A stretch of DNA of 34,543 nt from positions 34,648-69,190 of the forward strand of contig JAEMQU010000009.1 in assembly GCA_016463705.1 (NCBI GenBank), read 5' to 3'. Made by a program: the position numbers and the translations under genes. A model generated the notes under the pieces. The model saw only the letters and a program-made list of their open reading frames with translations. It was not told where the DNA came from and did not search any database. The DNA is from Opitutales bacterium (GTDB taxonomy: Bacteria; Verrucomicrobiota; Verrucomicrobiia; Opitutales; UBA953). Below are positions 16,413 to 23,778 of the stretch, piece by piece. Within the stretch, counting starts at the first letter, position 1, and each line of letters begins with the position of its first letter.

Positions 16413-17207
16413 TTACCAGTAGCTAACGGGGCTTTCTTCAAGTGGGTCGATGACCGTCACTTGAAGATCTTCTTTGTGATTCCGTACCGCCTGCATGACT
16501 TCATCCACTAAAATAGTTCGATTACACTCCTTGCTTAAGTGGCCGAGGTATAAATGGCTGGTCTGCCACTCTTTAAGACCCAGCAGTAAGTCACGAGCGT
16601 CGTGATTCGAGAGGTGACCATGATTACCACGGATTCTTTGCTTAAGATTGATCGGGCGTTTCGATAAATCGAGCATCTCGTCGTCATAGTTCGCTTCGAG
16701 CACTAAAATATCAGCCAAGGCGCAGTGATGACGAACCACATCGGTGGCGTGTCCTAAATCGGTTAGCCAGGTGACGCGTTTGTGACCGCCGGAATCGGCA
16801 TGCGGACAATCCAGGGCGAATCCGACCGGGTCAGCTGCATCGTGCGGAATGGGAATCGAAGTAACTTTTAAATTACGAAACTCAAACGTCGTTCCCGTTT
16901 CAAAAATTTGCCAGTTGGGACGAATCTTTAAAGTCGCTTGAATCCGCCGCGCGGTTTCTCGATTGGCGAAAACTTTTAATAAGGGATTTTGTCGGAGCAG
17001 GGCAGTGAGTCCGATGCAATGATCCGTGTGCTCGTGAGTAATAAAAATAGCATCGATCGCAGGTACTTCGATGCCGATTTTGTTGAGAGAAGATTCGAGG
17101 CGGGGACCTTGGAAGCCCGCATCGAGCATGATACGCGTATCGTCGGCTTGTAAAATTGAGCAATTTCCCGAACTGCTGGTACCGAGAATATGAAAAGCGA
17201 ACGACAT
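16413..17207 (-). CDS. MBL-fold metallo-hydrolase (YycJ/WalJ-like)
   Basis: This 264-residue metallo-beta-lactamase-fold protein begins with FHILGTSSSGNCSIL, the characteristic opening of the YycJ/WalJ group, and has the metal-binding THEHTDHC (HxHxDH) motif. Further ligands are expected in IPHDAADPVGF, in WLTDLGHATD, and at the late His in HLYLGHLSKECN. WalJ-type proteins have been linked to exonuclease activity and DNA-damage processing; the role here is inferred from family only. The ATG at 17207 (MSFAFHILG) is chosen; the frame extends 13 codons to a TTG at 17246 with no matching sequence. It is divergent from glgC and convergent with the 637-residue gene. Confidence 0.8.
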   Translation of the reverse strand: MSFAFHILGTSSSGNCSILQADDTRIMLDAGFQGPRLESSLNKIGIEVPAIDAIFITHEHTDHCIGLTALLRQNPLLKVFANRETARRIQATLKIRPNWQIFETGTTFEFRNLKVTSIPIPHDAADPVGFALDCPHADSGGHKRVTWLTDLGHATDVVRHHCALADILVLEANYDDEMLDLSKRPINLKQRIRGNHGHLSNHDARDLLLGLKEWQTSHLYLGHLSKECNRTILVDEVMQAVRNHKEDLQVTVIDPLEESPVSYW

Positions 17208-17310
17208 GGACGGGTCAGATGGAAACACACTTGAGTGAACCTTCAAGCCACCATTCTGGTTTTTCCGCTTGTGCCTCGCTCCACTCTCAACGATGCTTCC
17301 ACCACTAAGT

Positions 17311-18606
17311 ATGCCTACATTTCCGAGAGTTATCTGTATTATTATGGGAGGTGGCCGAGGTTCGCGTCTTTATCCGCTGACCAAGGATCGCTGTAAGCCC
17401 GCGGTAGCATTAGCAGGTAATTATCGCTTAGTTGATATTCCGATCAGCAATTGTCTGAACTCGGGCTTTAACCAAATTTTCGTTTTAACTCAGTTCAACA
17501 CCGCTTCCTTACATAAACACATTCAACAAACGTATAAGTTCGATGGCTTTGCGCGTGGGTTTGTTGATATTTTAGCTGCTGAACAAACAGATGACAGCGA
17601 AGCGTGGTATCAAGGCACCGCCGATGCGGTTCGTCAAAATCTCCATCACTATAATTTAAAAGACGAAGACCTTGTTCTCATTCTTTCTGGCGACCAACTT
17701 TACCGTCTCGATTTCGCGGAATTAGCTAAGCAACACATGGAATCGGCAGCCGACATTACCATTGCCGCTAAAGCGATGCCCGCAGAACAAGTTTCTGCCT
17801 TGGGTGTCATGCGTGTGGGTCCTGACCTGAAAATCAGTGAATTTGTGGAGAAACCTAAAGACCCCGCCGTCATCGAGTCCCTGGTGCTCAAGGGTAACGC
17901 GCGTTCACGTTTATCCGATAAATCCGACCGCAAATACTGTTTAGCCTCGATGGGCATTTATATGTTCTCGGGTAAAGTGATGCGCGAGGCCTTGGCCGAT
18001 CCTAAACAAGCCGATTTCGGTAAAGAAGTGATTCCCGGTTTATTAGGTTCGAAGAGAATGATTGGTTACGTTTTCGATGGTTACTGGGAAGACATCGGCA
18101 CGGTCGGTTCCTTCTGGGAATGTAATCTGACGCTGACGGAACCGGTTCCTCCGTTCGATTTCTTTGACAGCGAAAATCCTATTTACACTCACGTCAGTTA
18201 TTTGCCGACCGCTAAACTGAATGGCTGCCGCGTTAATAAAGCGCTCATGGCAGGCGGATCCATTGTCGATGACTCGGTAATCAACCGTTCCGTGATTGGT
18301 ATTCGTTCCGTGATTCGTGGTGGCTCTACTTTGGAAAACGTCGTCATGATGGGCGCTGACTCATTTGAGCGTCCGCAGGATATTCTGAAGAATCATAATT
18401 TAGGCAGACCCGATATCGGCGTGGGCGCTAACTGTTATATTCGTAATGCCATCATCGATAAAAATGCCCGGATTGGTGCAGGTTGTCGTTTGGCCCCCAC
18501 GGGCTTGCCCGAAAAATGGGAAACCGATGCATTATACGTACGTGATGGCGTCATCGTCGTCAAAAAAGGCGCGGTAGTTCCGCCAGGTACGATTGTGGGA
18601 GAATGA
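17311..18606 (+). CDS. glgC: Glucose-1-phosphate adenylyltransferase (ADP-glucose pyrophosphorylase)
   Basis: GlgC makes ADP-glucose, the committed precursor of glycogen. The 431-residue protein, starting with the ATG at 17311, shows the nucleotidyltransferase start IIMGGGRGSRLYPLT (residues 10-24), KPAVALAGNYRLVDIPISNC, the WYQGTADAVRQNL region, SGDQLYRLD, the glucose-1-phosphate site FVEKPKDP, and YWEDIGT. A left-handed beta-helix follows at the C-terminus (NGCRVNKALMAGGSIVDDS onward) ending GAVVPPGTIVGE. The family's usual RAKPAVP box reads RCKPAVA here. The frame is open a further 14 codons upstream without resemblance to GlgC. Its stop overlaps the start of the next gene by ATGA, so the two are co-translated. 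No other glycogen gene is in the window. Confidence 0.94.
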   Translation: MPTFPRVICIIMGGGRGSRLYPLTKDRCKPAVALAGNYRLVDIPISNCLNSGFNQIFVLTQFNTASLHKHIQQTYKFDGFARGFVDILAAEQTDDSEAWYQGTADAVRQNLHHYNLKDEDLVLILSGDQLYRLDFAELAKQHMESAADITIAAKAMPAEQVSALGVMRVGPDLKISEFVEKPKDPAVIESLVLKGNARSRLSDKSDRKYCLASMGIYMFSGKVMREALADPKQADFGKEVIPGLLGSKRMIGYVFDGYWEDIGTVGSFWECNLTLTEPVPPFDFFDSENPIYTHVSYLPTAKLNGCRVNKALMAGGSIVDDSVINRSVIGIRSVIRGGSTLENVVMMGADSFERPQDILKNHNLGRPDIGVGANCYIRNAIIDKNARIGAGCRLAPTGLPEKWETDALYVRDGVIVVKKGAVVPPGTIVGE

Positions 18607-19682
18607 TCGCCTTTGCGCGCACCTATTGGTTTACCTGGGGTTTCTTAATCTTCGCTGCACTTTTTACCGGAGTTCACTCCGTCAGAGAAATATTCTTCAG
18701 CGGCGTTATTGCTTCATTGCTCTCAGCGAGCGCGACACGTGGATATGAAAAATTAGGCTACCGCTACGCCCCCTTATTAGGTGCTGTGCTGGGTATCGTG
18801 TGGTCCTCACTCATGCTTTTATACGTTCGTTGGTTCGGTTCAGCTGATGACTACGTCATCGCATCGTGGAGATTGGGTACCACGATGGCCATTCACGTTG
18901 CGGGCTTCGCGGGTGCGGGTTTGTTGACGGCTTTAGTAACTAAACACTCGCTAGGTCGATCGCTCGCCGCTGGAACGATTTTATCGTGTGCAATGACGGC
19001 GATTCCCTACGGCTTCATTGCGTGGGTGGATGCACGACTGGCTGGACCGATTGAAATCATCGCACTCGTGTCAGCTGACGTCGCACCTAATGAAGTTCCG
19101 GTGCGTCGACCTGGTACAGATGTCGCCAAAATATCCGATGAGGAAATGGCACTGCTCAAAGAGAAATGGTTGGTCACCAAAGGGCAGAGTGAATTTGAAG
19201 TAATCGACGAACAGGGCCGTCGTTATTGGCCTTTATGGCGTAAGACTTTTGTCTACCCCGGTAATCCCAGTCAGGAAACTCGTCGACTCTTTGTTTTAAT
19301 TCCGCCTGACTTTTCAGAAACGGGTAGGTGGAGTTTACCTTTAACCTCTAATCCAAAGGGAGTGAGTATTGTGCAATTTAAATACCGACCCGGTTCTGGT
19401 TTTTACACTAAAACACTATTAGGCAGGCCACCGACACAAAATATCAGCTGCGAAATTAATTTTAACGCGCCCAAGAATTCTACCAACATTGAAACACAGG
19501 GAATCACTGCTACGATTAAGATTAAACGTCTTTCACCCATTGGAGATTTTTATTCAGATGATCCCATTAAATCAAATCTCGCTCTCCAGTTTCCGCCACT
19601 CATCGACAAAGCTGACGAAAAAATTGAGCCTGATTTAAAGACAAAAAAACGCCCCAGCTTTGATGACAAAGTGGGGCAGTGA
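18603..19682 (+). CDS. Unknown membrane protein with five N-terminal helices and soluble C-terminal domain
   Basis: The start ATG at 18603 overlaps the glgC stop (ATGA), so translation is coupled. The 359-residue protein has hydrophobic segments at about 7-24, 29-45, 54-75, 91-112 and 119-141, then a soluble region (150-359) with LPLTSNPKGVSIVQFKY, GFYTKTLLG and repeated beta-like stretches, ending in a Lys/Asp-rich tail. I do not recognise the family. The pairing with glgC might hint at carbohydrate or envelope function, but nothing in the protein shows this. The last nine or so codons are also the stem of a terminator, so the C-terminus may be shaped by RNA constraint. Confidence 0.7.
   Translation: MIAFARTYWFTWGFLIFAALFTGVHSVREIFFSGVIASLLSASATRGYEKLGYRYAPLLGAVLGIVWSSLMLLYVRWFGSADDYVIASWRLGTTMAIHVAGFAGAGLLTALVTKHSLGRSLAAGTILSCAMTAIPYGFIAWVDARLAGPIEIIALVSADVAPNEVPVRRPGTDVAKISDEEMALLKEKWLVTKGQSEFEVIDEQGRRYWPLWRKTFVYPGNPSQETRRLFVLIPPDFSETGRWSLPLTSNPKGVSIVQFKYRPGSGFYTKTLLGRPPTQNISCEINFNAPKNSTNIETQGITATIKIKRLSPIGDFYSDDPIKSNLALQFPPLIDKADEKIEPDLKTKKRPSFDDKVGQ
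19643..19677 (-). terminator. Terminator for ilvE embedded in the upstream-facing gene's last codons
   Basis: On the minus strand, GCCCCA/TGGGGC plus CTTTG/CAAAG form an 11-bp stem (19651-19677) with a one-base bulge and ATGA-type loop, followed by a T-run (A7 at 19643-19649 on the plus strand). This fits termination of ilvE, which ends at 19700. On the plus strand the hairpin is followed by GATTTTTATT, so it may also end the glgC operon. It lies within the coding region that stops at 19682. Confidence 0.75.
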
Positions 19683-19699
19683 TTTTTATTAAGTAATCT

Positions 19700-20569
19700 C
19701 TAGTTAATCATGGTGCCTTCTTTCGAAGCTTTCTTACGGAACTCAGTAAGAATCTTGGCAGTAAGCGGGCCGGGTTTTCCGGTTCCGATGGTGCGAGCAT
19801 CAACTTCAATCACTGGGATAACCTCTGCAGCGGTACCGGTAAGGAAGCATTCATCGGCATTCCAGACATCGTAACGAGTGATGTTGGTTTCAACGACTGG
19901 GATGTCGAGGGCTTGAGCAACTTCGATGGCTACTTGGCGGGTGATTCCGACCAACGCACCAGCGTAGGATGCTGGGGTGATGAGTTTTCCTTTATGGATT
20001 AAGAAAACGTTATCACCGGTGCATTCGGAGACATAACCTTGTTCATTGAGCATGAGGCACTCGTGGAAGCCGTGTTGTTGTGCTTCCATCTTCGCTAAAA
20101 TATTATTCAAGTAGTTGAGCGACTTGATCATCGGTGGTAACGCTGCGGGGCTGACGCGGCGAGTGGGGGCCGTGATGATTTTCATACCCGTGGTGTATAA
20201 TTCCTCGGGGTAAAGTTTGATACTGTCGGCGATACAAATGATGGAAGGCGTCGGACAATTTTTCGGAGAGAGACCCAAGTCACCGAAGCCACGTGAAACC
20301 ACGAGGCGGATGTAACCATCGGTCAGTTTGTTACGTCGGCAGCTTTCGCAAACGATGTCGGAGATTTCTTTGCGCGTCCAAGGCATGTTGAGGCAAAGAG
20401 CCTTGGCGGACATCTCGAGTCGCTCGAGGTGTTCCTCTAAACGGAAGACGCAGCCCTTGTAGAGACGGATACCTTCGAAGATGCCGTCGCCATAGAGGAA
20501 GCCGTGATCGAAGACAGAGATTTTGGCTTCGGCTTTAGGATAAAATTTTCCGTCGATATAAACTTCCAT
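19700..20569 (-). CDS. ilvE: Branched-chain amino-acid aminotransferase
   Basis: This fold-type IV PLP enzyme exchanges amino groups between glutamate and Ile, Leu or Val keto acids. The 289-residue protein starts MEVYIDGKFYPKAEAKISVFDHGFLYGDGIFEG (positions 1-33), typical of the short IlvE form. The PLP lysine is K149 in IKSLNYLNNILAK. GYVSECTGDNVF and FLTGTAAEVIPV match the phosphate and substrate sites. The ATG at 20569 is used; a TTG at 20593 would add eight unrelated residues. D-amino-acid aminotransferase or 4-amino-4-deoxychorismate lyase are close relatives, but KSLNYLNN and the acceptor pattern favour IlvE. It is a single gene, 91 bp after the PaaK-like gene in the same direction. 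Confidence 0.9.
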   Translation of the reverse strand: MEVYIDGKFYPKAEAKISVFDHGFLYGDGIFEGIRLYKGCVFRLEEHLERLEMSAKALCLNMPWTRKEISDIVCESCRRNKLTDGYIRLVVSRGFGDLGLSPKNCPTPSIICIADSIKLYPEELYTTGMKIITAPTRRVSPAALPPMIKSLNYLNNILAKMEAQQHGFHECLMLNEQGYVSECTGDNVFLIHKGKLITPASYAGALVGITRQVAIEVAQALDIPVVETNITRYDVWNADECFLTGTAAEVIPVIEVDARTIGTGKPGPLTAKILTEFRKKASKEGTMIN

Positions 20570-20660
20570 CGTAGTAGTGCGAAGATTGGGCAAGATTGAG
20601 GAGCATTTCCAGCCCGAAGCAGAGAAAATGAATAAATTAAGTCTTTTGCTCTAAAAAAAC

Positions 20661-21893
20661 TTAAACCACGCAGGCCGTAAGGCGGAATTTACCCGAATCT
20701 TCTGGGGTAATGAGCGAAACAAAGGATGTATTTACGGAATTGCCCAGTAGTTTTTCGAGCTTCGTTGTCACCGTGATCGCCACTTCGCTGTCGGGTGAAT
20801 CAGGATTCTCAGGCATCAGAAGCACCTCGGCTTTACCGTCACTCGATTGGCGGACCTGATAATGACAAATATTTTTAATATCACTGAAAACTTCATCCAC
20901 TTGGCGGGTGCTTGTCAGATGCTTATTACTATCCATCAAGGCATCACGCTTTCTTCCGTGAATACGATATCCGTGAGCGGTCGCTTCGGCTAAATCCCCG
21001 ATCTCATAACGAATTAGGGGTAGGTATGGATTGGTGCGCGTCGTCACTAAAAGTTCACCCACGCCTCGTGCATTGGCCTCGACGAGTTCAAGGTAGGCTG
21101 TTTCGGGACTGGGAATAAGTTCATCGCCACCATTTTGGATGAGTAGGTGTCCGGTTTCGCTTGAACCGTATAAATTAATCACGGGAACTCCGAATACGCG
21201 TTCCATAATACGTCGATGGATGACGCTGGTGTATTCGTAGCTCGAAATAATAAAACGCAGAGAGGGTAACCGAATTTTATTTCGTTCACAATACAGGGCG
21301 AACCACATTCCGTGCACCGGATCCACGTCGAGAAAATCGGGCGCCCATTGTAACGTTTCGCTCGCCATGATTTCAATTTTATCTTCGGGAATACTGAAAG
21401 GGATACGCGATTGGTTTACGTAGAGTGTCTGGTCGATGATGCGTTGTTCGAAATTTAACCAGCGTGCGAAACAACTTACGCCGCTACAGCCGGGAGTTGT
21501 TAAAACAGCACGTTTCAAAGTGCCTTTCTCGCGGATGAGTTGTTTGATTAAATCATTGTGTTGAAAGGCTTTGGCTTCTTGTTCGGCCCACCATTGGATT
21601 CCGAAGATGACGCGTACGCTGGCGCCTGACGTTCCTGAGGTGCTTTCTTCTTCAATGATTCCTTGGTCGGCCAGCTCTTTTAAATTAAAATGTTTGGGTA
21701 ATAAATCCTGCGGGGAATGCTGACGCAGTTCCGCTTTGGTGAGTCGAGGTAGCGCAGTCCAGTGTTCGGGATTTTTGCTAATCGCATCTTTCCAGTCGCT
21801 GCGTTCATAGAAGGGCACATCCCGTGTTTGCGCGATTACCCCGTCAATCGCCTTGGATTGGTTAAGTCGTAAATGCGTGCTCGGCGAAATCAT
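20661..21893 (-). CDS. PaaK-like adenylate-forming enzyme (ANL superfamily)
   Basis: The 410-residue protein resembles the phenylacetate-CoA ligase/CapK branch of adenylate-forming enzymes. The P-loop-like STSGTSG is at 84-90, the YGSSETG block (A5-like) at 242-248, and RYEIGDLAE (A7-like) at 295-303, followed by GRKRDALM (313-320) and a small C-terminal domain. Near the N-terminus, TRDVPFYERSDWKD and LPRLTKAELR are typical of PaaK-like proteins. The acid it activates cannot be read from the sequence. No other phenylacetate-degradation or polysaccharide gene is nearby. It runs in the same direction as ilvE but with a 91-bp gap, so shared transcription is only possible. ATG at 21893 gives the expected N-terminus. 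Confidence 0.75.
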   Translation of the reverse strand: MISPSTHLRLNQSKAIDGVIAQTRDVPFYERSDWKDAISKNPEHWTALPRLTKAELRQHSPQDLLPKHFNLKELADQGIIEEESTSGTSGASVRVIFGIQWWAEQEAKAFQHNDLIKQLIREKGTLKRAVLTTPGCSGVSCFARWLNFEQRIIDQTLYVNQSRIPFSIPEDKIEIMASETLQWAPDFLDVDPVHGMWFALYCERNKIRLPSLRFIISSYEYTSVIHRRIMERVFGVPVINLYGSSETGHLLIQNGGDELIPSPETAYLELVEANARGVGELLVTTRTNPYLPLIRYEIGDLAEATAHGYRIHGRKRDALMDSNKHLTSTRQVDEVFSDIKNICHYQVRQSSDGKAEVLLMPENPDSPDSEVAITVTTKLEKLLGNSVNTSFVSLITPEDSGKFRLTACVV

Positions 21894-21946
21894 GCGTCTC
21901 TCTTGAGTGCTAATCTAAAAGACCAATTTTCGCAAGCCGTGGTAAG

Positions 21947-21961
21947 TAAATCATCGATTTA
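21947..21961. promoter_or_regulatory. Short inverted repeat in divergent intergenic region
   Basis: TAAATC and GATTTA flank ATC (15 bp in all) midway between the PaaK-like gene and aroK, which are divergently transcribed 120 bp apart. It could be an operator; six-base arms are short enough to occur by chance in AT-rich DNA. Confidence 0.25.
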
Positions 21962-22013
21962 GTGACTTTCTGTTGTAGTAAGCATCAATCGGTGTATGCT
22001 GTAGGATACTTTT

Positions 22014-22592
22014 ATGTTAAATAGGTCTGATCATGCTACTTTGCCTAACCTTATTCTCGCGGGAATGATGGGCACGGGGAAGTCTGCGTTAGGTCGCCAG
22101 TTAGCCCACCGTTGGCAGAGATCTTTTATTGATACCGATGATCTCGTCGAAAAATTAGGCGGGGCGAGTATCGCCGATATTTTTGCTCAACAGGGTGAAG
22201 AACATTTCCGTGCTTTAGAGCGAAAGGTAATCGAAGAACTCATTCCAGTATCGGGTGCTATCATTGCCTGTGGTGGCGGATTGGTTGTGCCAGAAGGCAT
22301 GGCCGAACTCGTCAAAACGAAAGGGGTGGTCATCACGCTCTTTGCTTCTGTAGATACCATCATCCGTCGCACCGCCAACACTTCGCGCCGTCCACTTTTA
22401 AAGGGTGATGATCCCGAAGTTAAGATTCGCGAACTGATGAAAAAGCGCGAAAAAGCTTACATGAGTGCGGGTATTGCGGTTTATACCGACGGTCGCACCG
22501 TGCAGCAATTATGTCTGAATATTGAACGCGTTTATGAACGTGAAGTGTTTCGTATTAAGCAAGACGCTGCCCGGAAATTAAAAGAGGATTAA
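22014..22592 (+). CDS. aroK: Shikimate kinase
   Basis: AroK phosphorylates shikimate at the 3-hydroxyl in the chorismate pathway. The 192-residue protein has the P-loop GMMGTGKS (residues 17-24), the shikimate-binding DTDDLVEKLGG, HFRALERKVI with the conserved Arg, and IIACGGGLVV. The lid region carries RRTANTSRRPLL. DAHP synthase, the first enzyme of the same pathway, is encoded 3 kb downstream in a separate unit. The ATG at 22014 is preceded by TAGGATACTTTT, a weak Shine-Dalgarno-like stretch similar to the one before frr. The last 38 bp overlap the end of aat on the other strand. Confidence 0.93.
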   Translation: MLNRSDHATLPNLILAGMMGTGKSALGRQLAHRWQRSFIDTDDLVEKLGGASIADIFAQQGEEHFRALERKVIEELIPVSGAIIACGGGLVVPEGMAELVKTKGVVITLFASVDTIIRRTANTSRRPLLKGDDPEVKIRELMKKREKAYMSAGIAVYTDGRTVQQLCLNIERVYEREVFRIKQDAARKLKED

Positions 22593-23247
22593 CCCACGGC
22601 TGTCCGTCGGGCTTTAATTCTTTCTGGATCTTAATAGCTTCTAGAAAAGAATTCCGATCCACGCGCATGGCTCCGAGACTTTCGAGGTGCGGTGTAGGTA
22701 CTTGGCAGTCGATCAACGAAAAATTACAGCTGATGAGTCGATGCATGAGGGTGACGAAGCCGACCTTAGAGGCGTCGGTCTTATGATGAAACATGGATTC
22801 ACCGTGGAAAACTCTTCCGAGTGCCATGCCGTAAAGTCCGCCGACTAATTCGTCTTCCCAGTAAACCTCCACACTGTGTGCATGGCCCATTTGATGGAGC
22901 CTAACGTAGGCCTTAATCATTTCCTCACTAATCCAGGTGCCGCCTTGGCCGGGACGATAGACCGCCGCGCATTCACGCATCACTCGTTCGAAGTCTTGAT
23001 CAATCGTCACTCGCCATTCTTTCTTCCGCATTACTTTTTTTAAACTATCGGTCACGCGAAGTTCGGAAGGCAGCAACACAAACCTGGGGTCAGGGCACCA
23101 CCACTTGACGGGCTGACCTTCATTGAACCACGGAAAAATCCCATGATGGTAGGCACAGAGAAGCAATTCAGGATCTAACGAACCACCCACGTGGATCGCC
23201 GATGTTCCCGACGCAGTTGCTGGATTAGCAAAGGGCCACTTAAGCAT
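22555..23247 (-). CDS. aat: Leucyl/phenylalanyl-tRNA-protein transferase
   Basis: Aat adds Leu or Phe from aminoacyl-tRNA to the N-terminal Lys or Arg of proteins, marking them for ClpS/ClpAP in the N-degron pathway. The 230-residue protein matches throughout: LLLCAYHHGIFPWFNEGQPVKWWCPDPRFVL, given here as the stretch near residues 30-60, then GTWISEEMIKAY, the HSVEVYWEDELVGGLYG block, FHGESMFHH and LIDCQVPTPHLESLGA. It is a full-length copy. clpS and clpA are not in the window. Its 3' end overlaps that of aroK by 38 bp, convergent. Start ATG at 23247. Confidence 0.95.
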   Translation of the reverse strand: MLKWPFANPATASGTSAIHVGGSLDPELLLCAYHHGIFPWFNEGQPVKWWCPDPRFVLLPSELRVTDSLKKVMRKKEWRVTIDQDFERVMRECAAVYRPGQGGTWISEEMIKAYVRLHQMGHAHSVEVYWEDELVGGLYGMALGRVFHGESMFHHKTDASKVGFVTLMHRLISCNFSLIDCQVPTPHLESLGAMRVDRNSFLEAIKIQKELKPDGQPWVNPLLISGQRLA

Positions 23248-23282
23248 CCGGTCAGACTAGTGACAGGAGCTTTTTTGGCAAG

Positions 23283-23618
23283 TTACCCCTTAGTGATATT
23301 GTAGACCGACGGAATCGAGATACCTAGTTCCACGGCAATTTCCTTAACATCTAAGCCCTTTTTGCGTAAGTTCTTAGCCTTAACACGGGTCGATTCGTTG
23401 ATGACGGCACGGGCACGATTAGAGCGTGAAAGTAACTTGACCAGGCGGCGAGTGAGTTCGTTTTTGGACAGGGCAGCGACTTCTTTCTCGATGCTCTTCG
23501 AGCGATCGGAAAATTCTTCATCCCAAGATTGGTGTGCGGCGTTGCGTGCGCTCTCAAGTACGGCACGAACAAACTGCTCTTTGGAGTTAAAGTCAGAAGG
23601 ATTGAGGTCTATTTTCAT
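23283..23618 (-). CDS. Small protein with C-terminal helix-turn-helix, possible regulator
   Basis: The 111-residue protein is charged and helical (residues 12-75), ending in a helix-turn-helix of resolvase/sigma-like type at about 88-109 (GLDVKEIAVELGISIPSVYN). It belongs to no family I can name. The N-terminal part (ESARNAAHQSWDEEFSDRSKS) may mediate dimer formation. The start ATG at 23618 lies right after a perfect AT-rich palindrome, consistent with autoregulation. A TTGACA at 23656-23661 (minus strand) and two TATAAT-like boxes lie upstream, but their spacings are not standard. It is flanked by aat and nadA and stands alone, perhaps a horizontally gained gene, since its surroundings are much more AT-rich than neighbouring genes. 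Confidence 0.6.
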   Translation of the reverse strand: MKIDLNPSDFNSKEQFVRAVLESARNAAHQSWDEEFSDRSKSIEKEVAALSKNELTRRLVKLLSRSNRARAVINESTRVKAKNLRKKGLDVKEIAVELGISIPSVYNITKG

Positions 23619-23620
23619 TG

Positions 23621-23634
23621 GTTATAATTATAAC
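23621..23634. promoter_or_regulatory. 14-bp perfect palindrome before the HTH gene
   Basis: GTTATAATTATAAC reads the same on both strands and lies 3 bp upstream of the start of the HTH gene. A related half-site, GTTATTATAATA, follows at 23637-23648. Placement fits an operator for autoregulation, though AT-rich palindromes also arise by chance. Confidence 0.45.
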
Positions 23635-23778
23635 AAGTTATTATAATATAGGAGATGTCAAACTTGCGTTATGGAATGTTTACCTCAGCAATACACTATA
23701 TACTATAAAACTATTTTCTAGTAATACAAGTAAACGCCCACAATGTTCCATTAATTGACTGCAATTGAGGGCGTAAAA

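Noticed and set aside
20288-20303. parS-like sequence containing CCACGTGAAAC inside ilvE
   Set aside because: Only one half fits the parS consensus; the other half does not, so it is not a convincing ParB site. The same holds for GTTTCACGTGG near 26217-26227.
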